Source of the DNA: AC-43 sp963728855
GTDB taxonomy: Bacteria > Actinomycetota > Actinomycetes > Mycobacteriales > Micromonosporaceae
Direction of reading: 5' to 3'
Length of the DNA stretch: 64,000 nt
NCBI GenBank assembly: GCA_963728855.1
Contig: CAVSLN010000001.1
Span: forward strand, 186,001 to 250,000
The position numbers and the translations under genes are program-made. The notes beneath the pieces are model-generated. The model ran no database searches, was not told where the DNA came from, and saw only the letters and a list, made by a program, of their open reading frames with translations. The stretch's first letter is position 1, and each line of letters begins with the position of its first letter. Positions 35,060 to 49,464 of the stretch are shown here, piece by piece.

Positions 35060-35548
35060 TTAGACGGTGACCGAGTCGGGTGCCGCGACCGCGTCGGGTA
35101 CCTCGGGCTCGGTGTCGCGCAGGACCTCACGCACCACACCGGAGCGGCCGGCGTACGAGTCGGCGAGCGCGGCGCGGGTCGTCGGGCTGAGCGGCTCCGG
35201 CAGGCTGGCCGGGTCGTGCCAGCTCAGCCGGCTGATCTGGCCGGGCAGGTTGACCGTGGCCTCGCCGCCCATCCGGGCCCGGAACACGTGCACCTGGACG
35301 TCGGGGAGGAGGTCGTCGCCGCATCCGTCGCCGGTCAGCCGGTACAGGCCGACGAGGTCGACGATGTCCACATCAGTACCGATTTCTTGGCGGATGTCGC
35401 GTACCGCGGCGTGGACCTGGCTCTCGCCGTGGCGGACCTTGCCGCCGGGCAGCACCCAGAGCCGGTGCCCCTGGCTCTGCTGGCACAGCAGGACGCGGCC
35501 GGCGGGGTCTTCGATGACCGCCGCGACGGCCGAGGTAATGGACTTCAT
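35060..35548 (-). CDS. Nudix hydrolase
   Basis: About 162 residues from the ATG at 35548; a TTG two codons upstream is less likely. The Nudix box is seen as GGKVRHGESQVHAAVRDIRQ then EIG, with Asp and Gln replacing two of the usual Glu residues, so activity may be altered. The N-terminal strand SITSAVAAVIEDPAGRVLLC matches MutT-type enzymes. It is convergent with trpA and divergent from lgt. The substrate is not identifiable. Confidence 0.85.
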   Translation of the reverse strand: MKSITSAVAAVIEDPAGRVLLCQQSQGHRLWVLPGGKVRHGESQVHAAVRDIRQEIGTDVDIVDLVGLYRLTGDGCGDDLLPDVQVHVFRARMGGEATVNLPGQISRLSWHDPASLPEPLSPTTRAALADSYAGRSGVVREVLRDTEPEVPDAVAAPDSVTV

Positions 35549-35663
35549 GAACAAGCAGCCTAGTGCGGCGTCAGCCGCTCCTCCCGTGAGGATCAGCTAG
35601 AACCGACGCCTATCCCTGACCAGGGGAGCGCGTGCGTGGCGGGCAGCGGTAGCGTGTGCACCC

Positions 35664-36713
35664 GTGACACTCGCCTCGATCCCGAGCCCGACCACGGCGG
35701 CCTGGAGCCTCGGACCGATCCCGATCCGCGCCTACGCATTGTGCATCGTGGCCGGCATCGTGGTCGCCTGCTGGATCACCGAACGCCGGATGCGCGCCCG
35801 CGGCGCCCCGCCCTACCTCGTACTGGACATCGCGATCTGGGCGGTCCCGCTGGGCATCCTGGGTGCCCGCGTGTACAGCCTGATCACGTCGCCGCAGGAG
35901 TACTTCGGCTCCGGGCGCGGCTTCTGGGAGTGGGCCGAGATCTGGCGGGGCGGGCTGGGTATCTGGGGCGGGGTGGCCGGCGGCGCGGTCGGTGCGCTCA
36001 TCGCCTGCCGGCAGGTCGGCATCCCGTTGACGTTCGCGGCCGACGCGATCGCTCCGGCGCTGCCGCTGGCCCAGGCGATCGGGCGGTGGGGCAACTGGTT
36101 CAACAACGAGCTGTACGGCCGGCAGACCACGCTGCCGTGGGGCCTCAAGGTGCACGAGATGTCCGACGGCAGGGCGGTGGTCATCGACGGCACCCCCATG
36201 CTGAAGCCCGGCCTGTACCACCCCACGTTCCTCTACGAGTCGATCTGGGACGTCGGCGTCGCGGTCCTGGTCTTGGTGCTGGACCGGAAGTACAAGTACG
36301 GCAAGGGCCGGGCGTTCGCGCTCTACGTGATGGCGTACACGGTGGGCCGGTTCTGGGTCGAGGCGCTGCGCATCGACAACGCCAACCACTTCCTGGGACT
36401 GCGGCTCAACGACTGGGTCTCGATCGTGGTGTTCCTCGGCGCGCTGCTGTACTTCCTCCGGGTGAAGGGGCCGCAGCTCTGGCTGGTGCCGGACGGCGAG
36501 GACGGTTACCAGGCCGTACCGGCCGAGGAGGCGCAGCGGCTGCTCGCGAACCCTGTCGAATCCGACGTCTCGACTTCAGGTGGTACCGCGCCGGATGATG
36601 TCGGCACGGACGACAAGGAGCCCGAGGCCGTCGAAGCGGACGGCGCGGGTCCCCCGGACGACGCACCGGCCTCGGCCGGACCGCCCGGTGCGGCGGCCGA
36701 GAAGCAGCAGTAA
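35664..36713 (+). CDS. lgt: Prolipoprotein diacylglyceryl transferase
   Basis: A 349-residue membrane enzyme transferring a diacylglyceryl group to the lipobox Cys of prolipoproteins. The Lgt signature is seen in LPLAQAIGRWGNWFNNELYG with the essential Arg, plus RAYALCIVAGIVVACWITE and HPTFLYESIWD. Seven membrane helices are predicted to about residue 270. The last 70 residues are an acidic, Pro-rich tail not found in short homologues. The GTG start follows TAGCGT by 8 nt, so the transcript is probably leaderless. Confidence 0.95.
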   Translation: MTLASIPSPTTAAWSLGPIPIRAYALCIVAGIVVACWITERRMRARGAPPYLVLDIAIWAVPLGILGARVYSLITSPQEYFGSGRGFWEWAEIWRGGLGIWGGVAGGAVGALIACRQVGIPLTFAADAIAPALPLAQAIGRWGNWFNNELYGRQTTLPWGLKVHEMSDGRAVVIDGTPMLKPGLYHPTFLYESIWDVGVAVLVLVLDRKYKYGKGRAFALYVMAYTVGRFWVEALRIDNANHFLGLRLNDWVSIVVFLGALLYFLRVKGPQLWLVPDGEDGYQAVPAEEAQRLLANPVESDVSTSGGTAPDDVGTDDKEPEAVEADGAGPPDDAPASAGPPGAAAEKQQ

Positions 36714-36725
36714 GGGGAAGCGACG

Positions 36726-37991
36726 ATGCGCTCAGCGGTGGTGGTCGGAGCCGGAGTCGGCGGGCTGGCCGTAGCGGGAGCGCTCGCCCGGACCGGTTGG
36801 CAGGTCACCCTGCTGGAGCGGGGTGACCGGCTACGCGGGGACTCGGCCGCCCTGGTGCTCTGGCCGAACGGCATCCGTGCCCTGCACGCGCTCGGACTCG
36901 GCGACGGGCTCGGCGCGATCGCCAGCCCGGCACCCTCGCGAGGGATCCGGCGGCCCAACGGGCAGTGGCTGGTGCAGCCGGACGTCGGACTGGCGGAGGA
37001 CGAGGACGGGCCGGACGCGTCCCTGGTGGTGCACCGCGAGGACCTGCACGACGCGCTGGTGGCCGGGCTGGGTGGGCGGATCGACATCCGTACGGGGGTG
37101 GGCGTCCGTACGGTGCGGCTGCACCCGCACGAGCAGCCCGCGGTCGCGGACGGCAAGAACACGTGGGAGGCAGACCTGGTGGTCGCCGCCGACGGGGTGG
37201 ACAGCATCGTGCGCCGCCGACTCGCGCCGGAGTCCACCGCCGCGGCGGCCGGCTGCGCGGCCTGGCGGGCGGTGATCCCGTGGTACCGGGCGCCGAAGCT
37301 GCCGGACGTGCCGGACGGCGGTTCGCCCTCCGGTCCGCCGTGGACGGCCCCCACCCGTGCGGGCGCCGGTACGGGCGGGGAGACGCTCGGTGCGGGGCAC
37401 CGCTTCCGGTACGCGCTGCTGGGTGAGCGCGGCTCGGCGGGCGGCTCGAGTCGCGGCGGCATCTACTGGGCGGCGACCGTACCGGGTGCCTACCGGCCCG
37501 AGCCGCCGGCCGCCCAGCTCGCCCTGCTGCGCCGATGGTTCGCCGAGTGGCACGCGCCGATCGGGGACCTGCTGGCCGTCACCGAGCCCGACGACCTCAT
37601 CCAGCACTCGGTCGCCGAGCTGCGCCCGATCCCGCGCACGTTCTCCTTCCCGGCGGGCCCCGGTGGCTTCGTGCTGCTCGGCGACGCGGCCCACGCGATG
37701 AGCCACCACCTCGGCCAGGGCGCGTGCCTCGCGCTGGAGGACGCGGCGACCCTACGTTCCCTCCTGATGGACGCCATCCCGGGCCGGTCCCTGGTCCACG
37801 GGCTGGAGGAGTACACCGCGCAGCGCCGGCCCCGGGTGGCCCGCATCGTCCGGCAGTCTCGCCGGGTCGGCGCGGTGTACGCCGCCAACGGCAACCTGGT
37901 CGCCCGCGCCCGCAACGCCGCGCTCGGGCTGACCCCGCGCATGCTCGGCCGGGCCGGCGCCGTGGCGCGCCAGTGGCGCCCACCGAGCTGA
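36726..37991 (+). CDS. FAD-dependent monooxygenase (PHBH-like)
   Basis: A 421-residue class A flavoprotein monooxygenase. The GxGxxG dinucleotide motif is VVVGAGVGGLAVAGAL, the DG motif is VVAADGVDSIVRRR, and the GD motif that binds the FAD ribityl chain is GGFVLLGDAAHAMSHHLGQG. A Gly/Pro-rich insertion of about 30 residues sits near residue 200 (DGGSPSGPPWTAPTR). It follows lgt by 12 bp and could be cotranscribed. The hydroxylated substrate is unknown; aromatic or polyketide substrates are typical of the family. Confidence 0.88.
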   Translation: MRSAVVVGAGVGGLAVAGALARTGWQVTLLERGDRLRGDSAALVLWPNGIRALHALGLGDGLGAIASPAPSRGIRRPNGQWLVQPDVGLAEDEDGPDASLVVHREDLHDALVAGLGGRIDIRTGVGVRTVRLHPHEQPAVADGKNTWEADLVVAADGVDSIVRRRLAPESTAAAAGCAAWRAVIPWYRAPKLPDVPDGGSPSGPPWTAPTRAGAGTGGETLGAGHRFRYALLGERGSAGGSSRGGIYWAATVPGAYRPEPPAAQLALLRRWFAEWHAPIGDLLAVTEPDDLIQHSVAELRPIPRTFSFPAGPGGFVLLGDAAHAMSHHLGQGACLALEDAATLRSLLMDAIPGRSLVHGLEEYTAQRRPRVARIVRQSRRVGAVYAANGNLVARARNAALGLTPRMLGRAGAVARQWRPPS

Positions 37992-38115
37992 GCAGGGCAC
38001 CGCTACTGGCGGGATAAGTCCGAAAAGTCTGCTGAAGCGTCCCGGGACGGAGGCGCCTACCAGGTGGCGGAACTGTGAGGCAGTCACCTATTCCGGCGGG
38101 GCGCCATCGTTAACG

Positions 38116-38121
38116 TAGACT
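38116..38121 (+). promoter_or_regulatory. Candidate -10 box of gltBD operon
   Basis: TAGACT, a TANNNT hexamer in a locally A+T-richer stretch (GTTAACGTAGACTC), lies 72 nt before the gltB ATG. No convincing -35 box or GlnR-type half-site is visible. Confidence 0.4.
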
Positions 38122-38192
38122 CAAGAGGCTCTAGGGCCGACGTCGTCCCGCAGGTGAATGACCTGAATGAATCGATGACGGCAGGAGGCCCC

Positions 38193-44244
<6,052 letters not shown>

Positions 44245-44247
44245 GAG

Positions 44248-45021
44248 CTATCCCCGCAGCTTGGGCAGCGTAGCCTTGGCCGTGTTGATCGCGGCTTGGC
44301 GTACCGCCGCGCTCGTGGTGCTGACCCAGACCTTGAACTTGAGGTTCCCGTCCAACACGATCAGGTAGAACGCCGCGGTACCGGTCGAGCCGATGGCCTG
44401 CGTTCCGACCCCGCCGATCGGCTCGACGCCAGGGATCTTGTCGGACTCGAAGCTGGCCGACGCCGCGGCCGCGTCCGCGAAGATCATCGCGTCGACCTGG
44501 ATGGCCGGCTTTCCGGTTGACTGGTTGTGGACCCCGCAGCCGTAGTCGGTGTAGTTGGACTTGGTCCCCTGGGTGTCGAGCGGGTCGCCGGTCGGCTGGC
44601 CCGACGCCGACTTGAGCTCGGTCAGGTCGACCGAGGGGCAGAGGTTGCCGGCGACGCGGTAGCTCACCGGGACGGCGGGTCCGCCGGCGCCGGTGCCGGG
44701 GGCGGTCGTGGCGGTCCGGCCGGGCGAGGCGGTCGTGCGGCTGGCAGCCGGGCTGGCGCTCGCGCTCGGGCTCGCGCTGGCCTGGGCGGTAGGCGTGTCG
44801 CTGGGGTCGAGGCCGGTCGGCGGACTGTACGCGCCCGGCGGGCTGCCGCCGTTCCGTGTGATGCTCGCGTTCACCAGCAGGTACGTGGCCGACGCCCCGA
44901 ACAGCAGCACCGCGGCCACCGCGCCGATAATGATCCACAGCCGGCGCCGACCGCCCGGCGCCGTCTCCTCGGGGGTGGGCTCCGGCTCCGGCTCCGGCGC
45001 CGAGTACAAACTGAGGGTCAT
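44248..45021 (-). CDS. Membrane-anchored secreted protein with Ser/Ala linker
   Basis: A 257-residue protein: an acidic cytoplasmic start (SLYSAPEPEPEPTPEE), one membrane helix (RLWIIIGAVAAVLLFGASAT at residues 32-55), a low-complexity Ser/Ala/Thr/Pro linker, and a globular C-terminal domain with two Cys (NLCPSVDLTELKS and TDYGCGVHN) that could form a disulfide, as in DUF3558-like sensor or lipoprotein domains. The ATG at 45021 avoids an arginine-rich leader. It lies convergent with gltD, 3 bp apart. Function unknown. Confidence 0.75.
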   Translation of the reverse strand: MTLSLYSAPEPEPEPTPEETAPGGRRRLWIIIGAVAAVLLFGASATYLLVNASITRNGGSPPGAYSPPTGLDPSDTPTAQASASPSASASPAASRTTASPGRTATTAPGTGAGGPAVPVSYRVAGNLCPSVDLTELKSASGQPTGDPLDTQGTKSNYTDYGCGVHNQSTGKPAIQVDAMIFADAAAASASFESDKIPGVEPIGGVGTQAIGSTGTAAFYLIVLDGNLKFKVWVSTTSAAVRQAAINTAKATLPKLRG

Positions 45022-45213
45022 CCATTTCCTCCACGCTGCGGCCTGGCGGAGTATGCCATTCACCAGTGCCCGGCGTCGATGCCTGTCCCGCGCAATGGAG
45101 CACAACTGGGCGGCCGGTGGCCGTACCGGGTCCGGTGTCGTTCACCCGGAGTTCGTACGCGACTTCCGGGACCGGCCGACCGGACCGGGCGGGGGAGGCA
45201 CTAGCCTAGTGGC

Positions 45214-46642
45214 GTGACACGCCGCGCGAAGATCGTTTGTACCCTCGGTCCCGCCACCGCCAGTCCCGAGCGCATCCGTGGCCTGGTCGACGCGGGCATG
45301 GACGTGGCCCGGCTGAACTTCAGCCACGGCACGCACGCCGACCACCAGCAGGTCTACCGCCACGTCCGGGAGGCCGCCGAGGCGGGCGGGCGTGCGGTGG
45401 GGATCCTGGCCGACCTGCAGGGCCCGAAGATCCGGCTGGGCAGGTTCGCCGACGGCCCGATCGAGTGGCGGACCGGCGACACCGTCGTGATCACGAGCGA
45501 GGACGTCCCCGGCACCCCCGACCAGGGTCTCCTGCACGTACCGCCGCCTGCCGGCGGAGGTCAAGCCCGGGGACCGACTGCTGATCGACGACGGCAAGGT
45601 CGCGGTCGAGGTCAAGGCCGTCATCGGCGGTACGGACATCCAGTGCCTCGTGGTGGAGGGCGGCCCGGTCTCCAACAACAAGGGCGTGTCCCTGCCGAAC
45701 GTGGCGGTGAGCGTACCGGCGCTGTCCGAGAAGGATGCCGAGGACCTGCGCTTCGCGCTGCGTCTCGGGGTCGACCTGGTGGCGCTGTCGTTCGTCCGCT
45801 CGCCCGACGACATCAAGCTGGTCCACGAGATCATGGACGAGGTCGGGATCCGCCGGCCGGTGGTCGCGAAGATCGAGAAGCCCGAGGCGGTCGCCGCCCT
45901 GGAGCAGATCGTCAACGCGTTCGACGCCATCATGGTGGCCCGCGGCGACCTCGGCGTGGAGATGCCGCTCGACCAGGTACCGCTGGTGCAGAAGCGCTGC
46001 GTGCAGCTCGGTCGGGAGCTGGCCAAGCCGGTGATCGTGGCGACCCAGATGCTCGAATCGATGATCGAGAACTCCCGGCCGACCCGGGCGGAGGCGTCGG
46101 ACGTCGCCAACGCCGTACTCGACGGGGCCGACGCGGTGATGCTGTCCGGCGAGACCAGCGTCGGGCGGTACCCGGTGCTCACGGTGTCCACGATGGCGAA
46201 GATCATCGAGACCACCGAGACCGGCTCGATCGCCGTACCGCGGCTGCAGCACGACCCCCGTACCCGTGGCGGCGCGCTGACCTCCGCGGCCTCCACCATC
46301 GCGCGGGCCATCAGCGCCAAGGCGTTGGTCGCGTTCTCGCAGACCGGCGACACCGTACGCCGGCTCGCCCGGCTGCACTGCGAGCTCCCGCTGCTCGCAC
46401 TCACCCCGGAGCCGGCCGTACGCAACCAGCTCGCCCTGTCCTGGGGCGTGCAGACCTACCTGGTGCCGTTCGTCCACCACACCGACGACATGTTCCGGCA
46501 GGTCGAAAGACGCTGCTGGATGTCAACGTGGCGCGGCCCGGCGACTACGTGGTCGATGGTCGCGGGTAGCCCGCCGAACACGCCCGGCTCCACCAACACC
46601 CTGCGGGTGCACCAGTTGGGCTCGTTGACGGAGAGCCGTTGA
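45214..46642 (+). pseudogene. pyk: Pyruvate kinase gene with three apparent indels
   Basis: The sequence matches pyruvate kinase end to end: AKIVCTLGPATASPERI, NFSHGTHADH, LLIDDGKVAVEVKAV, VVEGGPVSNNKGVSLPNVAV, VARGDLGVEMPLDQV and the C-terminal SPPNTPGSTNTLRVHQ. To read it as one protein the frame must shift near 45526 (an extra G in CAGGGT), near 46506 (a missing base) and near 46554 (an extra G). With these corrections the product is about 475 residues, normal length, with all active-site motifs. Real pseudogene or assembly errors cannot be told apart from the sequence alone. The neighbour tesB has the same defect. Confidence 0.85.
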
Positions 46643-47539
46643 GCGACAGCGGGGAGCCAGCCGGCGGGGTGGCGGTCGGCCAGGCTGCCGTGGATCTGCT
46701 GCTCGACCTGCTGGACCTGGAGTCGCTCGGCCCGGACGAGTTCCGGGGGGAGAGCCCCGAGGTCGGTCCGCAGCGCGTGTTCGGTGGCCAGGTGGCCGGG
46801 CAGGCGCTGGTGGCCGCCGGCCGTACCGTCGACCCGTCCCGGCACGTGCACTCCCTGCACGGGTACTTCGTCCGGGCCGGCGACCCGTCCGTACCGATCC
46901 ACTACCGGGTGGAGAACGTCCGGGACGGGCGCTCGTTCTCGGCCCGCCGCTCGGTGGCGTACCAGCACGACAAGCCGATCTTCTTCATGTCGGCCTCGTT
47001 CCACCGCGAGGAGCAGGGGCTGGACCACCAGGCCCCGGCACCGGCGGAGGTACCGGCGCCGGAGGACGTGCCGACGGATGACCGAGCGGCTGGCCCGGTA
47101 CCCGGAGCGGCTGGGCATCTGGGCGCGCATCCCGCGCCCGATCGACGTGCGGTACGTGGGCGAGCCCGGGTGGGTGGCGCCGGGCGACCGGCCCGCCGAC
47201 GTACATCAACGGGTGTGGATGCGCCTGGACGGCAAGCTGCCAGACGACCCGCTGCTGCACGCCTGCGCGCTGACGTACGCCTCGGACCTCACCCTGCTCG
47301 ACTCGGTCCTGTCGGTACACGGCGAGGTGTGGGGGCCGGGCGGGGTGGTGGGTGCGAGCCTGGACCACGCGCTGTGGTTCCACCGGCCGTTCCGGGCCGA
47401 CGAGTGGTTCCTGTACGACTGCTGGAGCCCGTCCGCCTCGGGCGCCCGCGGCCTGGCCACCGGCCGGATGTTCACCAGGGACGGCCGGTACATCGCCACC
47501 GCGGTGCAGGAGGGGCTGCTACGCAAGGTTGGCGCCTGA
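46639..47539 (+). pseudogene. tesB: Acyl-CoA thioesterase II gene with one apparent indel
   Basis: Two hot-dog domains are readable. The first frame gives LLDLLDLESLGPDEFRGESP, VFGGQVAGQALVAAGRT and RSFSARRSVAYQH, and continues until an extra G at about 47076 (ACGGATGAC). The next frame then gives TERLARYPERLGIWARIPRP, ASDLTLLDSVL and the end FTRDGRYIATAVQEGLLR. Corrected length is about 299 residues, normal for TesB. The TTG start overlaps the pyk stop (TTGA). It hydrolyses acyl-CoA to free acid and CoA if functional. Confidence 0.83.
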
Positions 47540-47564
47540 GCGGAGCCGAGCCGGGTGACATTCC

Positions 47565-47584
47565 CTACTTGACCGACCGGGTAG
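47565..47584 (+). promoter_or_regulatory. Candidate Rrf2 operator
   Basis: CTAC and GTAG arms (47565-47568 and 47581-47584) separated by 12 bp lie 33-52 bp before the Rrf2 start, beside TTGACC at 47569. CATAAT, a -10-like box, ends 5 nt before the GTG at 47617. Autoregulation is likely but the motif is short. Confidence 0.4.
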
Positions 47585-47616
47585 CAATACGAACCGCGGC
47601 GCGGGCATAATGAGTC

Positions 47617-48075
47617 GTGCGACTCTCCGCCCGGGTGGACTACGCCCTGCGTGCCGTTGTTGAGCTGGCCTCGGCCGCCGGCGGTCCGGAGCGACCCGTC
47701 ACCGCTGACCAGCTCGCCCAGGCGCAGGGGATCCCGCCCAAGTTTCTGGAGAGCATCCTGCTGCAGTTGCGCCGTGGCGGTGTGGTCAACGCCCAGCGCG
47801 GTCCGGAGGGCGGCTACTGGCTGGCCCGGGCGGCGACCGGGATATCGCTGGCCGACGTCATCCGGGTGATCGACGGGCCGCTGGCCAACGTACGCGGGCA
47901 GCGGCCGGAGAACCTGGGCTACCAGGGCGCGGCCCGGTCACTGCAGGACGTGTGGATCGCGCTGCGGGCCAGCGAGCGCGAGATCCTGGAGCTGGTCACC
48001 ATCGGGGACGTCGCGGCCGGCGAGCTTCCCGAGCGGGTACGGCAGCTGACCGCCGACCCGGCCGCATGGGTCTGA
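47617..48075 (+). CDS. Rrf2-family transcriptional regulator without Cys cluster
   Basis: A 152-residue regulator with the Rrf2 winged helix: MRLSARVDYALRAVVELA, LAQAQGIPPKFLESILLQLR and GGVVNAQRGPEGGYWLARA. No cysteine is present anywhere, so it cannot bind an Fe-S cluster as IscR or NsrR do; it should sense something else, as CymR-like members do. Convergent with the HxlR gene. The GTG start lies just after a CATAAT box. Confidence 0.88.
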   Translation: MRLSARVDYALRAVVELASAAGGPERPVTADQLAQAQGIPPKFLESILLQLRRGGVVNAQRGPEGGYWLARAATGISLADVIRVIDGPLANVRGQRPENLGYQGAARSLQDVWIALRASEREILELVTIGDVAAGELPERVRQLTADPAAWV

Positions 48076-48656
48076 GGGTCACTCCGACGGTTCGGGCAGG
48101 AACTTCCCGGCCGACGTGATCCGGGGCGGCGGCGCCGCCTGTCGCAGCTCGGGCCGGCCCGGTGCGCGGTCAGCCACCCCGGCAGCAGGTACGCCCCCGG
48201 CCCGCGCCGGGCACCTGGCCCGCCCCGCGCCCCGACCTCGGCCGGCCGTAGCGGCTTCCCGCAGCCGGAGCACACGGTCACCGGCTCGGTCACCTGGCCG
48301 CACCCGTGGTGCACGACGGTCACCGGCGGGCCGGCCGGCTCGGCGGCCCACCGGTCGCCCCAGCGCATCAGCCCCAGCAGTACGGGCAGCAGGTCGGCGC
48401 CCTTGTCGGTCAGCTCGTACCGGTACCGCAGCGGCCGGCGCTGGTACGGCTCCCGGGTCAGCAGCCCGTGCTCCACGAGCGTGCCCAGCCGGTCGGTGAG
48501 GATGTTGGTGGCCACCCCGAGGTCACGCTGGATCTCGTCGAACTTGGTGATCCCGAAGACGATGTCGCGCAGGATCAACGGGGTCCACGCCTCACCGAAC
48601 ACCGCCAGGGTACGGGCGATCGAGCAGGGCATGGCGTGAAAGTCGGTGCGCTGCAT
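47919..48656 (-). CDS. HxlR-family regulator with frame-extended C-terminus
   Basis: Residues 1-115 are a normal HxlR winged helix: MPCSIARTLAVFGEAWTPL, FDEIQRDLGVATNILTDRL and LTREPYQRRPLRYRYELTD. A zinc-ribbon-like segment follows (HHGCGQVTEP and VCSGCGKPLRP). After about residue 150 the reading becomes Arg/Ser-rich and runs 157 bp antisense into the Rrf2 gene, which is not typical. The neighbouring frame ends at 48079, just outside the Rrf2 gene, with a plausible tail, so a 1-base indel near 48180-48230 is suspected. The ATG at 48656 follows TACGCT by 6 nt, fitting leaderless translation. Confidence 0.7.
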   Translation of the reverse strand: MQRTDFHAMPCSIARTLAVFGEAWTPLILRDIVFGITKFDEIQRDLGVATNILTDRLGTLVEHGLLTREPYQRRPLRYRYELTDKGADLLPVLLGLMRWGDRWAAEPAGPPVTVVHHGCGQVTEPVTVCSGCGKPLRPAEVGARGGPGARRGPGAYLLPGWLTAHRAGPSCDRRRRRPGSRRPGSSCPNRRSDPQTHAAGSAVSCRTRSGSSPAATSPMVTSSRISRSLARSAIHTSCSDRAAPW

Positions 48657-48717
48657 TACCGCAGCGTAAGGGGCGGGCACCCACTCGTGCCCGCCCCTGC
48701 TACATCGATGGTTCGCC

Positions 48718-49248
48718 TCACCAGTCCTTGAACCAGGTCACGTGGACGTTGAGCCAGTCCCGCAGCCGGGCCACCTCGTCGGTCTTGCTGTCCAGCCAGG
48801 GCAGGTAACCGGCCACGGCGAGCACGCCGAGCACGATCGCCGCGATGCTGGCGAGCAGGCCGAGCAGGGCCAGGCTGTGCCCGGCGACGCCACGCCGGCT
48901 CGCGCCGACCAGGCCGCCGGCCGAGATCGCCCCGCCGAGCACGCCCACCGCGACGCCGACCGGAGCGAGCAGCCCGGTCATGGTGGTGGCGAGCGCGACG
49001 ACGCCGACGATGAGGCCGAGCGTGGCCAGCGCGCTGACCCGTACCCATCGAGGTGCCCGCTCGGCGGGAGGCTCTGCCGGCCGCTCGACCGGTCGCTCGG
49101 CGACGGTCTTCTCCACGGGCCGGTGGACGGTCCGGCCGGCCGGCCGGTCTTCGACAGCGGGCCGGCGCTCGGTGTCGGTACGGTCGACGGTCTGTGTATC
49201 TGCCTCGTCCGTCTCCCGGGTGCGGTGTGGAATGCCGAGCCTCGCCAC
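48718..49248 (-). CDS. Small membrane protein with charged N-terminus
   Basis: A 176-residue protein. The first 65 residues are charged and Pro/Arg/Glu-rich, then three membrane helices follow (ALATLGLIVGVVALATTMTG, APVGVAVGVLGGAISAGGLV and LALLGLLASIAAIVLGVLAV), and an amphipathic end DWLNVHVTWFKDW. The pattern resembles DUF4190-like actinobacterial membrane proteins. It is divergent from the LigD-like gene across the ACTCA/TGAGT repeats. Function unknown. Confidence 0.75.
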   Translation of the reverse strand: MARLGIPHRTRETDEADTQTVDRTDTERRPAVEDRPAGRTVHRPVEKTVAERPVERPAEPPAERAPRWVRVSALATLGLIVGVVALATTMTGLLAPVGVAVGVLGGAISAGGLVGASRRGVAGHSLALLGLLASIAAIVLGVLAVAGYLPWLDSKTDEVARLRDWLNVHVTWFKDW

Positions 49249-49353
49249 GGCAGACCTCCCTCATAGTTCGATGTGTTGCCACCGGATACCCATCGGCACG
49301 AGCCGCTACACACGCCGGTTGCGCCGCCCGCCGGGCAGGGCTTGTCGGGCGTT

Positions 49354-49387
49354 ACTCACGAGCTGAGTTCTTACTCACCACGTGAGT
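49354..49387. promoter_or_regulatory. Tandem ACTCA-N5-TGAGT operators
   Basis: Two inverted repeats of identical design, ACTCA-N5-TGAGT at 49354-49368 and 49373-49387, centred 19 bp apart, sit in the 216-bp gap between the divergent membrane protein gene and the LigD-like gene. The regular design suggests two dimers of one regulator. The second also reads as a longer palindrome. Confidence 0.65.
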
Positions 49388-49464
49388 GAGCCGGGATGAG
49401 AAGCTGGCTCCCGCGGCGCGCACCCGCCGAGCACAGGGAAAGCTGGCGCCGGAGAATGGCGGGT

